64,000 bases of DNA from contig NZ_STGW01000002.1 in the NCBI RefSeq assembly GCF_004912195.1, positions 395,250-459,249 on the forward strand, written 5' to 3'. A program made the translations under genes and the position numbers. This DNA comes from Nocardioides caeni (GTDB lineage: Bacteria > Actinomycetota > Actinomycetes > Propionibacteriales > Nocardioidaceae). The first letter of the stretch is position 1, and every line of letters begins with the position of its first letter. The notes under the pieces were generated by a model. It did no database searches and was not told the DNA's origin. It saw only the letters and a program-made list of their open reading frames with translations. Of this stretch, positions 1-9,337 are shown one piece after another.

Positions 1-1
1 C

Positions 2-67
2 AACGGAGGAGCCCACCTGATGCGTTATCCCGACCTCGTGGGTCTCGTCGAGAAGGCCTTCTCATGA
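2..67 (+). CDS. C-terminal end of an upstream gene (partial, unknown)
   Basis: An open frame enters from the left edge and stops with TGA at 65-67, giving the last 21 residues (ending GLVEKAFS). The family cannot be recognised from this little; a GGAH...P tail occurs near the C-terminus of some alpha/beta hydrolases, but that is only a guess. The stop overlaps an ATG at 64-66 (ATGA), a typical coupling junction, although the frame from that ATG closes after 36 codons. Confidence 0.4.
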   Translation, partial: NGGAHLMRYPDLVGLVEKAFS

Positions 68-170
68 GCACCCCACGACGTTCTTCTCCTCCGCTTAGCG
101 CCCCCGAACAACGCCGCGGGGACCCCGCAGGAGCACGCCCGTCAGCTCCCTGGAGGGTCGCTCCGCGATC

Positions 171-959
171 GTGACGGGAGGCGGCTCCGGGATCGGCGCG
201 GCGCTGACCCGCGCGCTGGTCGCGGCCGGCGCCCACGTCGTCGCCGCCGACGTCGACCTCCCGGCGGCGGAGAAGGTCGCGGCCGACGTCACCGGCCCCG
301 GCTCGGCACGTGCCGCCCTGGTCGACGTCACCGACGCCGCCGCGGTCGAGAGCCTCGTCGACGAGGTCGCGGGCGAGCACGCGCGCCTCGACCTGATGTT
401 CAACAACGCCGGGATCAGCCTGCTCGGCGACGCCGAGTCGCTGACCCTGGACCACTGGGACCAGATCATCGACATCAACATCCGCGGCGTCGTCCACGGC
501 GTGCACGCTGCCTATCCGCGGATGATCGCCCAGGGCGGCGGCCACATCGTCAACACCGCCTCGGCCGGCGGGCTGATGGCGGCGGGACTGCTGACGTCCT
601 ACGTCATGACCAAGCACGCCGTCGTCGGGCTCTCCCTCGCCCTGCGGACCGAGGCCGCCTCGCGCAACGTCGGGGTGACCGCGATCTGCTCCGCCGCCGT
701 CAACACGCCGATCCTCGACAAGGGCGAGCTGGGCCCGGTCCGCGGCCGCGACTACTTCCTCAAGGGCCAGGGCATCAAGCGGCCGGTCGACCCCGACGCG
801 CTGGCCCGCAAGGTCCTCGACGCGGTCCGAGCCAACCGGCCACTGGTCGTCGAGCCGGTGCAGGCCCGGATCGCCTGGCGCCTCGGCCGCCTGGCGCCCG
901 GCTTCATCCTCAGGTCCGGGACGAAGTTCGTGGAGAGGCAGCGCGCCGCCGCTGGCTGA
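171..959 (+). CDS. SDR family NAD(P)-dependent oxidoreductase, start uncertain
   Basis: This is a classical short-chain dehydrogenase/reductase of about 262 residues, a soluble NAD(P)-dependent oxidoreductase of unknown substrate. Counting from the GTG at 171, the cofactor loop TGGGSGIG is at residues 2-9, NNAG at 78-81, the catalytic Ser near 131 and the YxxxK pair at Tyr144/Lys148. The first canonical start sits inside the first beta strand: the codons before it read SSLEGRSAIV in frame, as expected for an SDR N-terminus, back to a TAG at 96-98, with no ATG, GTG or TTG among them. An AGGAG at 129-133 precedes this stretch. The true start may be a rare codon, or a base may be changed or lost. 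The 3' end overlaps the convergent SRPBCC gene by 50 bases. Confidence 0.8.
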   Translation: MTGGGSGIGAALTRALVAAGAHVVAADVDLPAAEKVAADVTGPGSARAALVDVTDAAAVESLVDEVAGEHARLDLMFNNAGISLLGDAESLTLDHWDQIIDINIRGVVHGVHAAYPRMIAQGGGHIVNTASAGGLMAAGLLTSYVMTKHAVVGLSLALRTEAASRNVGVTAICSAAVNTPILDKGELGPVRGRDYFLKGQGIKRPVDPDALARKVLDAVRANRPLVVEPVQARIAWRLGRLAPGFILRSGTKFVERQRAAAG

Positions 960-1380
960 GCCACTCCGTCAGGCCGGTGCGACAGCCGGTCATCATCCGG
1001 CGGTGGTTCCACTCCAGCACCGGGCGGAGGACGTACGACGCCAGGGCCAGCCGACCGCGGACGGTGACCTCCTGCGCGAAGTCCAGCCGGGTGCCGTCGT
1101 CCTCCGCGGTGAGCGTGAAGCGGGCGAAGCCCTCCAGGTCGCCACTGAGCGCGACCTCCACGACGGGCGCCTCACGGCTGACCGCGTCGAGGACCAGGTC
1201 GAGGGTGTAGGGCAGCGTCGAGCGACAGCGCACCCAGGCCGTGTCCGGTCCGAGCTTCGCGACCGCCCGGACCTGCGGCCACCACCGCGGATAGTGCTCG
1301 AGGTCGGTGAGCACGCCGGCCACCTCGTCGACGGAGGCCGCGACCTCCCAGGTGTCGGCGAACTCGTAGGCGCGGGCCAC
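910..1380 (-). CDS. SRPBCC family protein (polyketide cyclase/START-like)
   Basis: A single SRPBCC (START-like) domain fills the protein of about 156 residues. The pattern typical of the family is visible: an N-terminal strand, a helix (ASVDEVAGVLTDLEHYPRWW) and a long C-terminal helix (VLEWNHRRMMTGCRTGL). Such proteins bind hydrophobic ligands; this one's ligand is unknown. I chose GTG 1380 because the protein then begins VARAYEFADTW, as in relatives, and a CATGAT hexamer lies 6 bases upstream. GTG 1401 would add seven residues. The last 15 residues are Arg/Ser-rich and overlap the end of the convergent SDR gene, so the C-terminus may have been extended by loss of an earlier stop. Confidence 0.75.
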   Translation of the reverse strand: MARAYEFADTWEVAASVDEVAGVLTDLEHYPRWWPQVRAVAKLGPDTAWVRCRSTLPYTLDLVLDAVSREAPVVEVALSGDLEGFARFTLTAEDDGTRLDFAQEVTVRGRLALASYVLRPVLEWNHRRMMTGCRTGLTEWLSQRRRAASPRTSSRT

Positions 1381-1411
1381 GCGTCCATCATGCCGCGACA
1401 CCCCAGGGCCC

Positions 1412-1442
1412 TTGACCTGGAGTGCACTTCAGGGTGGAGGAT
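1412..1442 (+). promoter_or_regulatory. MerR-type promoter and operator before the merR-like gene
   Basis: A -35 box TTGACC (1412-1417) is followed by a dyad CTGGAGTGCACTTCAG (1417-1432, one mismatched pair) lying inside a long, about 19-base spacer, with a weak -10 (GAGGAT, 1437-1442). A dyad inside an over-long spacer is the hallmark of MerR-family promoters, which the regulator untwists. It suggests autoregulation. Confidence 0.7.
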
Positions 1443-1448
1443 TCGAGG

Positions 1449-2859
<1,411 letters not shown>

Positions 2860-2887
2860 CCGGACGGGCACCGGGTCACCGGGCCGC

Positions 2888-2893
2888 TACCGT
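2888..2893 (+). promoter_or_regulatory. -10 element (TACCGT) of the phosphosugar mutase gene
   Basis: TACCGT lies 6 bases before the GTG at 2900, pointing to a leaderless transcript. Confidence 0.5.
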
Positions 2894-2899
2894 GGCCCG

Positions 2900-4573
2900 G
2901 TGACCACGCCCGACACCGACCTCCTGATCTCCCGGGCCCGAGCATGGCTCGCCGAGGACCCCGACGAGCGCACCCGCGACGAGCTGACCCGCGTGATCGC
3001 CGCCGTGCAGGCCGGAGATGTGGACGCGCGCGACGACCTCGCCGACCGCTTCCGGGGGACGCTCGAGTTCGGGACGGCGGGTCTGCGCGGTGCGCTCGGC
3101 GCCGGGCCCAACCGGATGAACCGCGTCGTCGTCATCCGCGCCGCGGCCGGCCTGGCGTCGTACCTCCTGGCGGAGGGGACGCCTCCGGGGACCCCCGTCG
3201 TCATCGGGTACGACGCCCGGCACGACTCCGACGTGTTCGCGATCGACACCGCCGAGGTGATGGCCGGGGCCGGCCTGGTGCCGCTGCTGCTGCCACGCCC
3301 GCTGCCGACGCCGCTGCTGGCGTTCGCGATCCGGGAGCTCGGCTGTGCCGCCGGCGTCATGGTGACCGCGAGCCACAACCCGCCCCAGGACAACGGCTAC
3401 AAGGTCTATCTGGGCGACGGCAGCCAGATCGTGCCGCCCGCCGACAGCGGGATCGCCGCACGGATCGCCGCCGTCGGGCCGCTGGCGACGGTGCCCCGTC
3501 CGCCGCTGACGACCACCGGCGGACGCGTCCTCGACGAGGGCGTCATCGACGCCTACCTCGACACCGTCGCCGCCATCGCCGGCGACGGCCCCCGCGACCT
3601 GGCGATCGTCTACACGCCGCTGCACGGCGTCGGCGGCGGGGCGCTGCCGACCGTCCTGGAGCAGGCGGGCTTCGCGGCGCCGGCCGTCGTGACCGAGCAG
3701 GAGGAGCCCGACCCGGACTTTCCGACGGTCGCCTTCCCCAATCCCGAGGAGCCGGGCGCGATCGACCGCGCGATCGCTCTCGCCGAGCGCACCGGCGCGG
3801 ACATCGTGATCGCCAACGACCCCGACGCCGACCGCTGCGCCTGCGCGATCCCGGACGCGGACGGCAGCTGGCGGATGCTGCGCGGCGACGAGGTCGGCGC
3901 CCTGCTCGGCGACCACCTGCTGCGGTCGGGCCGCGCCGGCGTCTACGCCACCTCGATCGTGTCCTCCTCGCTGCTCGGCACCCTCGCCCGCGCCGCCGGG
4001 CAGCCCTATGCGGAGACGCTCACCGGCTTCAAGTGGATCGGTCGAGTCCCCGGGCTGGCGTTCGGCTACGAGGAGGCGCTCGGCTACTGCGTCGACCCGT
4101 CGACCGTCGCCGACAAGGACGGCGTCTCCGCGGCGCTGCTGCTGTGCGAGATCGCCGCGTCGGCCAAGGCCGAGGGCAGGTCGCTGCAGGACCTGCTCGA
4201 CGACATCGCGGTCACCCACGGGCTGCACGCCACCGACCAGCTGTCGGTCCGCGTCACCGACCTCGCCGAGATCGCCGCCGCCATGGAGCGGCTGCGGACG
4301 ACTCCCCCGACCTCGCTCGGCGGGTCCGAGGTCACCGACGCCGACGACCTCGCCCTCGGCTCGGCGGTCCTCCCGCCCACCGACGGGCTGCGCTATCGCA
4401 CCGCGGACGGCGGCCGGGTCGTCGTACGTCCGAGCGGGACGGAGCCGAAGCTGAAGTGCTACCTCGAGGTCGTCGTCCCGGTCGTGGACGGCGACGTCGC
4501 AACCGCCCGCGAGGAGGCGGCGACCCGGCTGGTCGCCCTGCGCGCCGACATCGCCGCGGCCGCCGGGATCTGA
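2900..4573 (+). CDS. Phospho-sugar mutase (phosphoglucomutase/phosphomannomutase)
   Basis: This enzyme interconverts hexose 1- and 6-phosphates through a phosphoserine. The 557-residue protein shows all four signatures of the alpha-D-phosphohexomutase superfamily: the active-site loop TASHNP at 156-161 (Ser158 phosphorylated), the metal loop DPDADR at 307-312, a sugar-binding GYEEALGY loop, and the phosphate-binding RPSGTEPK at 510-517. The length and the EFGTAGLRG motif near 57-65 fit the PgmB/PMM group common in actinobacteria; glucose versus mannose specificity cannot be told from sequence alone. The GTG start is set by the TACCGT hexamer 6 bases upstream. The gene is convergent with the FKBP lipoprotein gene. 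Confidence 0.9.
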   Translation: MTTPDTDLLISRARAWLAEDPDERTRDELTRVIAAVQAGDVDARDDLADRFRGTLEFGTAGLRGALGAGPNRMNRVVVIRAAAGLASYLLAEGTPPGTPVVIGYDARHDSDVFAIDTAEVMAGAGLVPLLLPRPLPTPLLAFAIRELGCAAGVMVTASHNPPQDNGYKVYLGDGSQIVPPADSGIAARIAAVGPLATVPRPPLTTTGGRVLDEGVIDAYLDTVAAIAGDGPRDLAIVYTPLHGVGGGALPTVLEQAGFAAPAVVTEQEEPDPDFPTVAFPNPEEPGAIDRAIALAERTGADIVIANDPDADRCACAIPDADGSWRMLRGDEVGALLGDHLLRSGRAGVYATSIVSSSLLGTLARAAGQPYAETLTGFKWIGRVPGLAFGYEEALGYCVDPSTVADKDGVSAALLLCEIAASAKAEGRSLQDLLDDIAVTHGLHATDQLSVRVTDLAEIAAAMERLRTTPPTSLGGSEVTDADDLALGSAVLPPTDGLRYRTADGGRVVVRPSGTEPKLKCYLEVVVPVVDGDVATAREEAATRLVALRADIAAAAGI

Positions 4574-4588
4574 GGCGCGCCGAGTCGG

Positions 4589-5197
4589 TCAGCTGACGGA
4601 GACGGCGTCCACCACGAAGACGAGCGTCTCGTTGGGCGCGATGCCGTTGCCGCCCTGGCCGTAGCCCAGGTCCGGCGGGACCACGAGCAGGCGGCGGGTG
4701 CCCTGCTGCATGCCGAGCAGACCCTCGTTCCAGCCCTGGATGACCTGGGCCTGGCCCAGCGGCGAGACGGGGAAGGTCATCCCGCGGTCGAAGGAGTTGT
4801 CGAGGGCGACCTTGTCCGACCAGGTCACGAGCAGGTAGTTGGCCTCGACGGTGCCGCCGAGCTCCGCCTCGGGCCCCGTGCCCTTGACGAGGTCCTTGAC
4901 GAGCAGCTCCTCGGGCGGGAGGCAGTCGTCGGGGATGACGACGCGCGGCTTGGTCCCGAAACCGCCGAGCACCTCGATGTCGGGCGCCGTGCACTCACGC
5001 ATCGCCTCAGCTCCCGAGGTGAGGTCGTCGTCGGTGCTGCCGGCATCGGTGTCGGCGTCGGCGTCGGGGTCGACGGACTCCGACGCCGAGCTGTCGTCTG
5101 TCGCCTGGCCCTCGTCGTCGGACTCGCCACAGGCGGCGAGGCCGAGCAGGGCGACGGGGACGACGACAGCGGCCGTGAGCCTGGTCGGAATGCGCAT
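4589..5197 (-). CDS. FKBP-type peptidyl-prolyl isomerase lipoprotein
   Basis: This is a secreted, membrane-anchored peptidyl-prolyl cis-trans isomerase of 202 residues. A lipoprotein signal peptide (MRIPTRL..., lipobox LAAC, Cys23) is followed by a Asp/Ser/Glu-rich linker of about 45 residues and then an FKBP domain (VEANYLLVTWSDKVALDNSF, VIQGWNEGLLGMQQGTRR, PPDLGYG). The IQGWNEGL and LGYG elements form the FKBP active-site wall. An upstream ATG at 5221 is possible, but ATG 5197 gives a proper signal peptide and has TAGGGT (5206-5211) 8 bases upstream. It probably assists folding of exported proteins. It is divergent from deoC. Confidence 0.88.
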   Translation of the reverse strand: MRIPTRLTAAVVVPVALLGLAACGESDDEGQATDDSSASESVDPDADADTDAGSTDDDLTSGAEAMRECTAPDIEVLGGFGTKPRVVIPDDCLPPEELLVKDLVKGTGPEAELGGTVEANYLLVTWSDKVALDNSFDRGMTFPVSPLGQAQVIQGWNEGLLGMQQGTRRLLVVPPDLGYGQGGNGIAPNETLVFVVDAVSVS

Positions 5198-5205
5198 GGT
5201 CCCGG

Positions 5206-5211
5206 ACCCTA
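5206..5211 (-). promoter_or_regulatory. -10 element (TAGGGT) of the FKBP lipoprotein gene
   Basis: TAGGGT on the minus strand, 8 bases from the ATG at 5197; only 11 bases separate it from the deoC -10 on the other strand, so the two promoters are back to back. Confidence 0.45.
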
Positions 5212-5222
5212 CCTGCGGCACC

Positions 5223-5228
5223 TATGCT
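5223..5228 (+). promoter_or_regulatory. -10 element (TATGCT) of deoC
   Basis: TATGCT lies 6 bases before ATG 5235, consistent with a leaderless deoC operon transcript. Confidence 0.55.
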
Positions 5229-5234
5229 GGACGG

Positions 5235-6206
5235 ATGCCGACCACCGCCCCCACCGGCCTCGCCGCCTATTCCGAGGTGACCGCGAGCGAGGCCTCGCTC
5301 AAGCGCTTCCTGCACGGCCTGCCCGGGGTCGACCAGGTCGGCGCCGAGGCCCGTGCCGCCGGCCTCGGGACCCGCTCGATCAAGACCTCCGCCAAGGCGT
5401 GGGCGCTCGACCTCGCGATCCGCATGGTCGACCTCACCACCCTCGAGGGCCAAGACACCCCGGGCAAGGTGCGGGCGCTGGCCGGCAAGGCGCTGCACCC
5501 TGACCCGTCGGACCCGACCTGCCCGTCGGTGGCAGCTGTCTGCGTCTACGGCGACCTGGTCGGCGAGGTCAAGGAGATCGTCGGGTCACAGGTCAACGTC
5601 GCGGCCGTCGCCACGGCGTTCCCCAGCGGCCGTGCGTCGATGGACATCAAGCTGGCCGACACCCGTGACGCGGTCGCCAACGGCGCCGACGAGATCGACA
5701 TGGTCATCGACCGCGGGGCGTTCCTCGCGGGTCGCTACCTCCAGGTCTTCGAGGAGATCGTCGCCACCCGCGAGGCGTGCGTGCGTCCCGACGGCTCCCA
5801 CGCCCACCTCAAGGTGATCTTCGAGACCGGCGAGCTGCAGACCTACGACAACGTCCGGCGCGCGTCGTGGCTGGCGATGTTGGCCGGCACCGACTTCATC
5901 AAGACCTCCACGGGCAAGGTGCAGCCCGCCGCGACGCTGCCGGTCACCCTCGTGATGCTCGAGGCCGTCCGCGACTTCCGCGAGGCCACCGGCGTCCAGA
6001 TCGGCGTGAAGCCGGCCGGCGGGATCCGCACGGCCAAGGACGCGATCAAGTACCTCGTCATGGTCAACGAGATCGCCGGCGACGACTGGCTCGACCCGGA
6101 CTGGTTCCGCTTCGGCGCCTCCACGCTGCTCAACGACCTGCTGATGCAGCGCACGAAGATGACCACCGGCCGCTACAGCGGTCCCGACTACTTCACCCTG
6201 GACTGA
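5235..6206 (+). CDS. deoC: Deoxyribose-phosphate aldolase
   Basis: DeoC cleaves 2-deoxyribose 5-phosphate to glyceraldehyde 3-phosphate and acetaldehyde in deoxynucleoside catabolism. The protein (323 residues) is of the longer, DERA-like type. The Schiff-base lysine is Lys223 in FIKTSTGK and the second catalytic lysine is Lys259 in GVKPAGGIR; the ADEIDMVIDRG strand carries the catalytic Asp. I chose ATG 5235 (MPTTAPTGLAAY) because TATGCT sits 6 bases upstream; longer in-frame readings run over the divergent lipoprotein gene. An aldehyde dehydrogenase follows after 4 bases and could oxidise the acetaldehyde released, so the operon looks like one catabolic unit. Confidence 0.95.
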   Translation: MPTTAPTGLAAYSEVTASEASLKRFLHGLPGVDQVGAEARAAGLGTRSIKTSAKAWALDLAIRMVDLTTLEGQDTPGKVRALAGKALHPDPSDPTCPSVAAVCVYGDLVGEVKEIVGSQVNVAAVATAFPSGRASMDIKLADTRDAVANGADEIDMVIDRGAFLAGRYLQVFEEIVATREACVRPDGSHAHLKVIFETGELQTYDNVRRASWLAMLAGTDFIKTSTGKVQPAATLPVTLVMLEAVRDFREATGVQIGVKPAGGIRTAKDAIKYLVMVNEIAGDDWLDPDWFRFGASTLLNDLLMQRTKMTTGRYSGPDYFTLD

Positions 6207-6210
6207 TCTG

Positions 6211-7677
6211 ATGGCCAAGAACAGCACTCCCTTCGAGTACGCACCGGCTCCGGAGTCCCGGAGCGTCGTCGACATCAAGGCCTCCTACGGCCTGTTCATC
6301 GACGGCGACTTCGTCGACGGCCGCGGGTCGTCGTTCAAGACGGTCAACCCGGCCACCGAGGAGACCCTCGCCGAGATCGCCGAGGCCTCCGAGGCCGACA
6401 TCGACCTCGCGGTCAGGGCGGCCCGCAAGGCCTTCCGCGGCTGGTCGCGGATGCCCGGCAAGGAGCGCGCGAAGTACCTCTTCCGGATCGCCCGGATCAT
6501 CCAGGAGCGCGGCCGTGAGCTCGCCGTGCTGGAGTCGATCGACAACGGCAAGCCGATCAAGGAGAGCCGCGACGTCGACGTCCCGATCGTCGCCGCGCAC
6601 TTCTTCTACTACGCCGGTTGGGCCGACAAGCTGGAGTACGCCGGGCTGGGGCCGAACCCGCAGCCACTCGGGGTCGCGGGCCAGATCATCCCGTGGAACT
6701 TCCCGCTGCTGATGCTGGCCTGGAAGATCGCGCCGGCGCTGGCGTGCGGCAACACCGTCGTGCTGAAGCCCGCCGAGACCACGCCCCTGACGGCGCTGCT
6801 GTTCGCGGAGATCTGCCAGCAGGCCGACCTGCCGCCCGGTGTCGTCAACATCGTCACCGGCGCCGGCTCCACCGGGCAGGCGCTGGTGGCGCACCCCGAC
6901 GTCGACAAGGTCGCCTTCACCGGCTCCACCGACGTCGGCAAGGCCATCGCCCGGGCGATCGCGGGGACGGGCAAGTTGGCCACGCTGGAGCTCGGCGGCA
7001 AGGCCGCCAACATCGTCTTCGACGACGCTGCCCTCGACCAGGCGGTGGAGGGCATCGTGGGCGGCATCTTCTTCAACCAGGGCCACGTCTGCTGCGCCGG
7101 CTCGCGGCTCCTGGTCCAGGAGTCCGTCGCCGAGGAGGTGCTGCACCGCCTCAAGCGCCGCATGGCCACCCTGCGCGTCGGCGACCCGCTCGACAAGAAC
7201 ACCGACATCGGCGCGATCAACTCCGCGGAGCAGCTGGCGAAGATCCGCGAGCTGTCCGCGATCGGCGAGGCCGAGGGCGCCGAGCGCTGGGCGCCCGCCT
7301 GCGACCTGCCCTCGAGCGGCTTCTGGTTCCCCCCGACCGTCTTCACCGGTGTCACCCAGGCCCACCGGATCGCGCGCGAGGAGGTCTTCGGCCCCGTGCT
7401 GTCGGTGCTCACCTTCCGCACGCCGTCCGAGGCGATCGAGAAGGCCAACAACACGCCCTACGGCCTGTCGGCCGGCGTGTGGACCGAGAAGGGCTCGCGG
7501 ATCCTGCACATGGCCAACGAGTTGCGGGCCGGCGTGGTGTGGGCCAACACGTTCAACAAGTTCGACCCGACCAGCCCCTTCGGCGGCTACAAGGAGTCCG
7601 GCTACGGGCGCGAGGGCGGACGCCAGGGCCTAGCCGCCTACCTCAAGAGCACCGGCCTGAAGGGAGGCGACCTCTGA
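6211..7677 (+). CDS. Aldehyde dehydrogenase (deoC operon)
   Basis: A full-length NAD(P)-dependent aldehyde dehydrogenase of 488 residues. The fold markers are in order: WNFPLLM strand, KPAETTP, the Rossmann loop FTGSTDVGK, catalytic Glu260 in LELGGK, catalytic Cys294 in NQGHVCCAGS and the EEVFGPVL motif. Placement 4 bases after deoC suggests it oxidises acetaldehyde or a related deoxyribose product. No clear Shine-Dalgarno precedes ATG 6211, so translation is probably coupled to deoC. The next gene overlaps its stop (ATGA). Confidence 0.93.
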   Translation: MAKNSTPFEYAPAPESRSVVDIKASYGLFIDGDFVDGRGSSFKTVNPATEETLAEIAEASEADIDLAVRAARKAFRGWSRMPGKERAKYLFRIARIIQERGRELAVLESIDNGKPIKESRDVDVPIVAAHFFYYAGWADKLEYAGLGPNPQPLGVAGQIIPWNFPLLMLAWKIAPALACGNTVVLKPAETTPLTALLFAEICQQADLPPGVVNIVTGAGSTGQALVAHPDVDKVAFTGSTDVGKAIARAIAGTGKLATLELGGKAANIVFDDAALDQAVEGIVGGIFFNQGHVCCAGSRLLVQESVAEEVLHRLKRRMATLRVGDPLDKNTDIGAINSAEQLAKIRELSAIGEAEGAERWAPACDLPSSGFWFPPTVFTGVTQAHRIAREEVFGPVLSVLTFRTPSEAIEKANNTPYGLSAGVWTEKGSRILHMANELRAGVVWANTFNKFDPTSPFGGYKESGYGREGGRQGLAAYLKSTGLKGGDL

Positions 7678-8555
7678 TGGCTCGCGTCGACGTCCGCAAG
7701 ACCTACAAGCTCTACATCGGTGGCGCGTTCCCGCGCTCGGAGTCCGGTCACTCCTACGAGGTGACCGACAGCAAGGGGAAGTTCGTGGCCAACGCATCGC
7801 TCGCGTCCCGCAAGGACGTCCGCGACGCCGTCGTCGCCGCCCGCAAGGCATTCGGCGGCTGGTCCGCCCGCACGGCCTACAACCGCTCGCAGATCCTCTA
7901 CCGGATCGCGGAGGTCATGGAGGACCGGCGCCCGCAGTTCGAGGAGGCCGTGCGCCAGTCCGAGGGCGCCTCGGCGGCTGCCGCGCGTGGTCAGGTGGAC
8001 GAGGCGATCGACCGCCTCGTCTGGTACTCCGGCTGGGCCGACAAGCTCGGACAGGTCATCGGCAACGCCAACCCCGTCGCCGGACCGTTCTTCAACCACA
8101 CCGCTCCCGAGCCGAGCGGCGTGATCGGCGTCCTCGCCCCGCAGACGTCGTCCCTCCTGGGCCTGGTGTCCACCGTGGCGCCGGTGATCGTGACCGGCAA
8201 CGTCGCGGTGGTCGTGTCGTCGTACGCCCGGCCGCTGCCGGCCGTCACCTTCTCCGAGGTGCTCGCGACCTCCGACGTCCCCGGTGGCGTGGTCAACATC
8301 CTCACCGGCGACGCCGCGACCCTCGGTCCATGGCTGGCCTCGCACATGGACGTCAACGGCATCGACCTCGGCGGCGTTGCCGGCCTGCCCCGTGCGGGCG
8401 AGCTGGCCGCGGAGCTGGAGATCGGCGCTGCCGACAACCTCAAGCGGGTCCGCCGTGCCCCCGACGCCGAGCCCGACTGGTCCACCGACCCCGGCCTCTC
8501 CCCCATGACCGCCTTCGTCGAGCACAAGACCGTCTGGCACCCGATCGGCGTCTGA
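7677..8555 (+). CDS. Half-length aldehyde dehydrogenase-like protein (no catalytic Cys)
   Basis: This 292-residue protein aligns by eye with the N-terminal part of aldehyde dehydrogenases (KLYIGGAFPRSESGHSYEV, SRKDVRDAVVAARKAFGGWS, YYSGWADK-like WYSGWADKL, GVIGVLAPQTSSLLGL). It lacks the later FTGS loop, the LELGGK glutamate and the catalytic cysteine, and ends with a short unrelated tail (WSTDPGLSPMTAFVEHKTVWHPIGV region). Its start overlaps the previous stop (ATGA at 7675-7679), so it is translated with the full enzyme. It may be a non-catalytic partner or an enzyme remnant kept for another reason. The frame is intact and codon usage matches its neighbours, so I do not call it a pseudogene. 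Confidence 0.8.
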   Translation: MARVDVRKTYKLYIGGAFPRSESGHSYEVTDSKGKFVANASLASRKDVRDAVVAARKAFGGWSARTAYNRSQILYRIAEVMEDRRPQFEEAVRQSEGASAAAARGQVDEAIDRLVWYSGWADKLGQVIGNANPVAGPFFNHTAPEPSGVIGVLAPQTSSLLGLVSTVAPVIVTGNVAVVVSSYARPLPAVTFSEVLATSDVPGGVVNILTGDAATLGPWLASHMDVNGIDLGGVAGLPRAGELAAELEIGAADNLKRVRRAPDAEPDWSTDPGLSPMTAFVEHKTVWHPIGV

Positions 8556-8564
8556 CCCGGCTCG

Positions 8565-8702
8565 CACGAAGTGGGACTCCGTGCGGCGCGAAGTGGGACT
8601 CCGTGCGGTCCGAGGTGGACGCGACCTCCCACCTCGCGCCGCAAGACCTCCCACCTCGTGGACCAAGACCTCCCACCTCGCGCCGCAAGACCTCCCACCT
8701 CG
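8565..8702. repeat. 22-bp inverted/tandem repeat array between convergent operons
   Basis: Two tandem 22-base units (8565-8586, 8587-8608, core GAAGTGGGACTCCGTGCGG) are followed by half-units (8609-8636) and then three tandem 22-base units in the opposite orientation (8637-8658, 8659-8680, 8681-8702, core CAAGACCTCCCACCTCG). The reverse complement of one type matches the other at 17 of 22 positions, so the array can fold into long hairpins. It fills the gap between the stop of the deoC operon and the stop of mazG. It may act as a bidirectional terminator or be a REP-like element. Confidence 0.75.
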
Positions 8703-8706
8703 TGGG

Positions 8707-9327
8707 CTAGGAGCGGGCGCGGACGGCGTCGCGGAGCGCCTGCTCGGGGTCGACGCCCGCGGTCCGGGCCTCGGCGACGAGCGCGAGCAGTCGCTCGCCC
8801 AGGTCGGCGCTGGCCGCGTCGAGGGTGACCGGGCGACCGGAGCGGTCGAGTCGGTCGAGCACCTTGTCGGCGTACAGCAGGGCGGAGAGGCCGGCGGGCA
8901 GGCTGTCGCCGGCCTCAACGGCGCCGGCGGGCTTGCCCTCGCGTGCTTTCATCTTCTGCCACAGGTCGTTGACCGCAGCGGCGTCGAGGTCCGCCGACGG
9001 AGTCTCGCCGAAGACGTGCGGGTTGCGGCGGCGCATCTTGGTGGTGATGCCTCGGGCGACGTCGTCCAGGTCGAATTCTCCGCGCTCCTCGGCGATCGCG
9101 GCGTGGAAGACGACCTGCAGCAGGACGTCGCCCAGCTCCTCCGCGAGGTGCGACCAGTCCCCCGAGACCTCCCCCGCGTCGATCGCCTCGACGGTCTCGG
9201 CGGTCTCCTCGAGGAGGTAGCGGACGAGCGAGCGGTGGGTCTGCTCGGCCTTCCACGGACACTCGGCCCGCAGCCGCCGCATCACGGCGACGAACTCCTC
9301 GACCGCCGATCCTGCGGGGTCCGCCAC
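8707..9327 (-). CDS. mazG: Nucleoside triphosphate pyrophosphohydrolase
   Basis: MazG hydrolyses (d)NTPs to NMP and pyrophosphate, cleaning the nucleotide pool. The all-alpha MazG core is clear: CPWKAEQTHRSLVRYLLEE, the metal-binding EETAETVEA and EELGDVLLQVVFHA, and NPHVFGE. I chose GTG 9327 (VADPAGSAVEEF), giving 206 residues; a GAGG lies about 9 bases upstream, and it starts after the stop of the preceding lipoprotein gene. ATG 9384 would add 19 Arg/Pro-rich residues and overlap that gene. It is the last gene of the mfd operon, an arrangement seen in other actinobacteria. Confidence 0.9.
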   Translation of the reverse strand: MADPAGSAVEEFVAVMRRLRAECPWKAEQTHRSLVRYLLEETAETVEAIDAGEVSGDWSHLAEELGDVLLQVVFHAAIAEERGEFDLDDVARGITTKMRRRNPHVFGETPSADLDAAAVNDLWQKMKAREGKPAGAVEAGDSLPAGLSALLYADKVLDRLDRSGRPVTLDAASADLGERLLALVAEARTAGVDPEQALRDAVRARS

Positions 9328-9337
9328 CTGGTCTGCC

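Noticed and set aside
2..67. Assigning the partial upstream gene to alpha/beta hydrolases
   Set aside because: Twenty-one residues with one His are too few to decide a family.
8565..8702. The 22-bp repeat array as a CRISPR
   Set aside because: The units are directly adjacent without unique spacers and occur in both orientations; no cas genes are nearby.
8440..8828. Short open frames across the repeat array between the dehydrogenase and mazG genes
   Set aside because: They translate the repeats into Arg/Pro/Ser-rich sequence in several frames and lack start signals.
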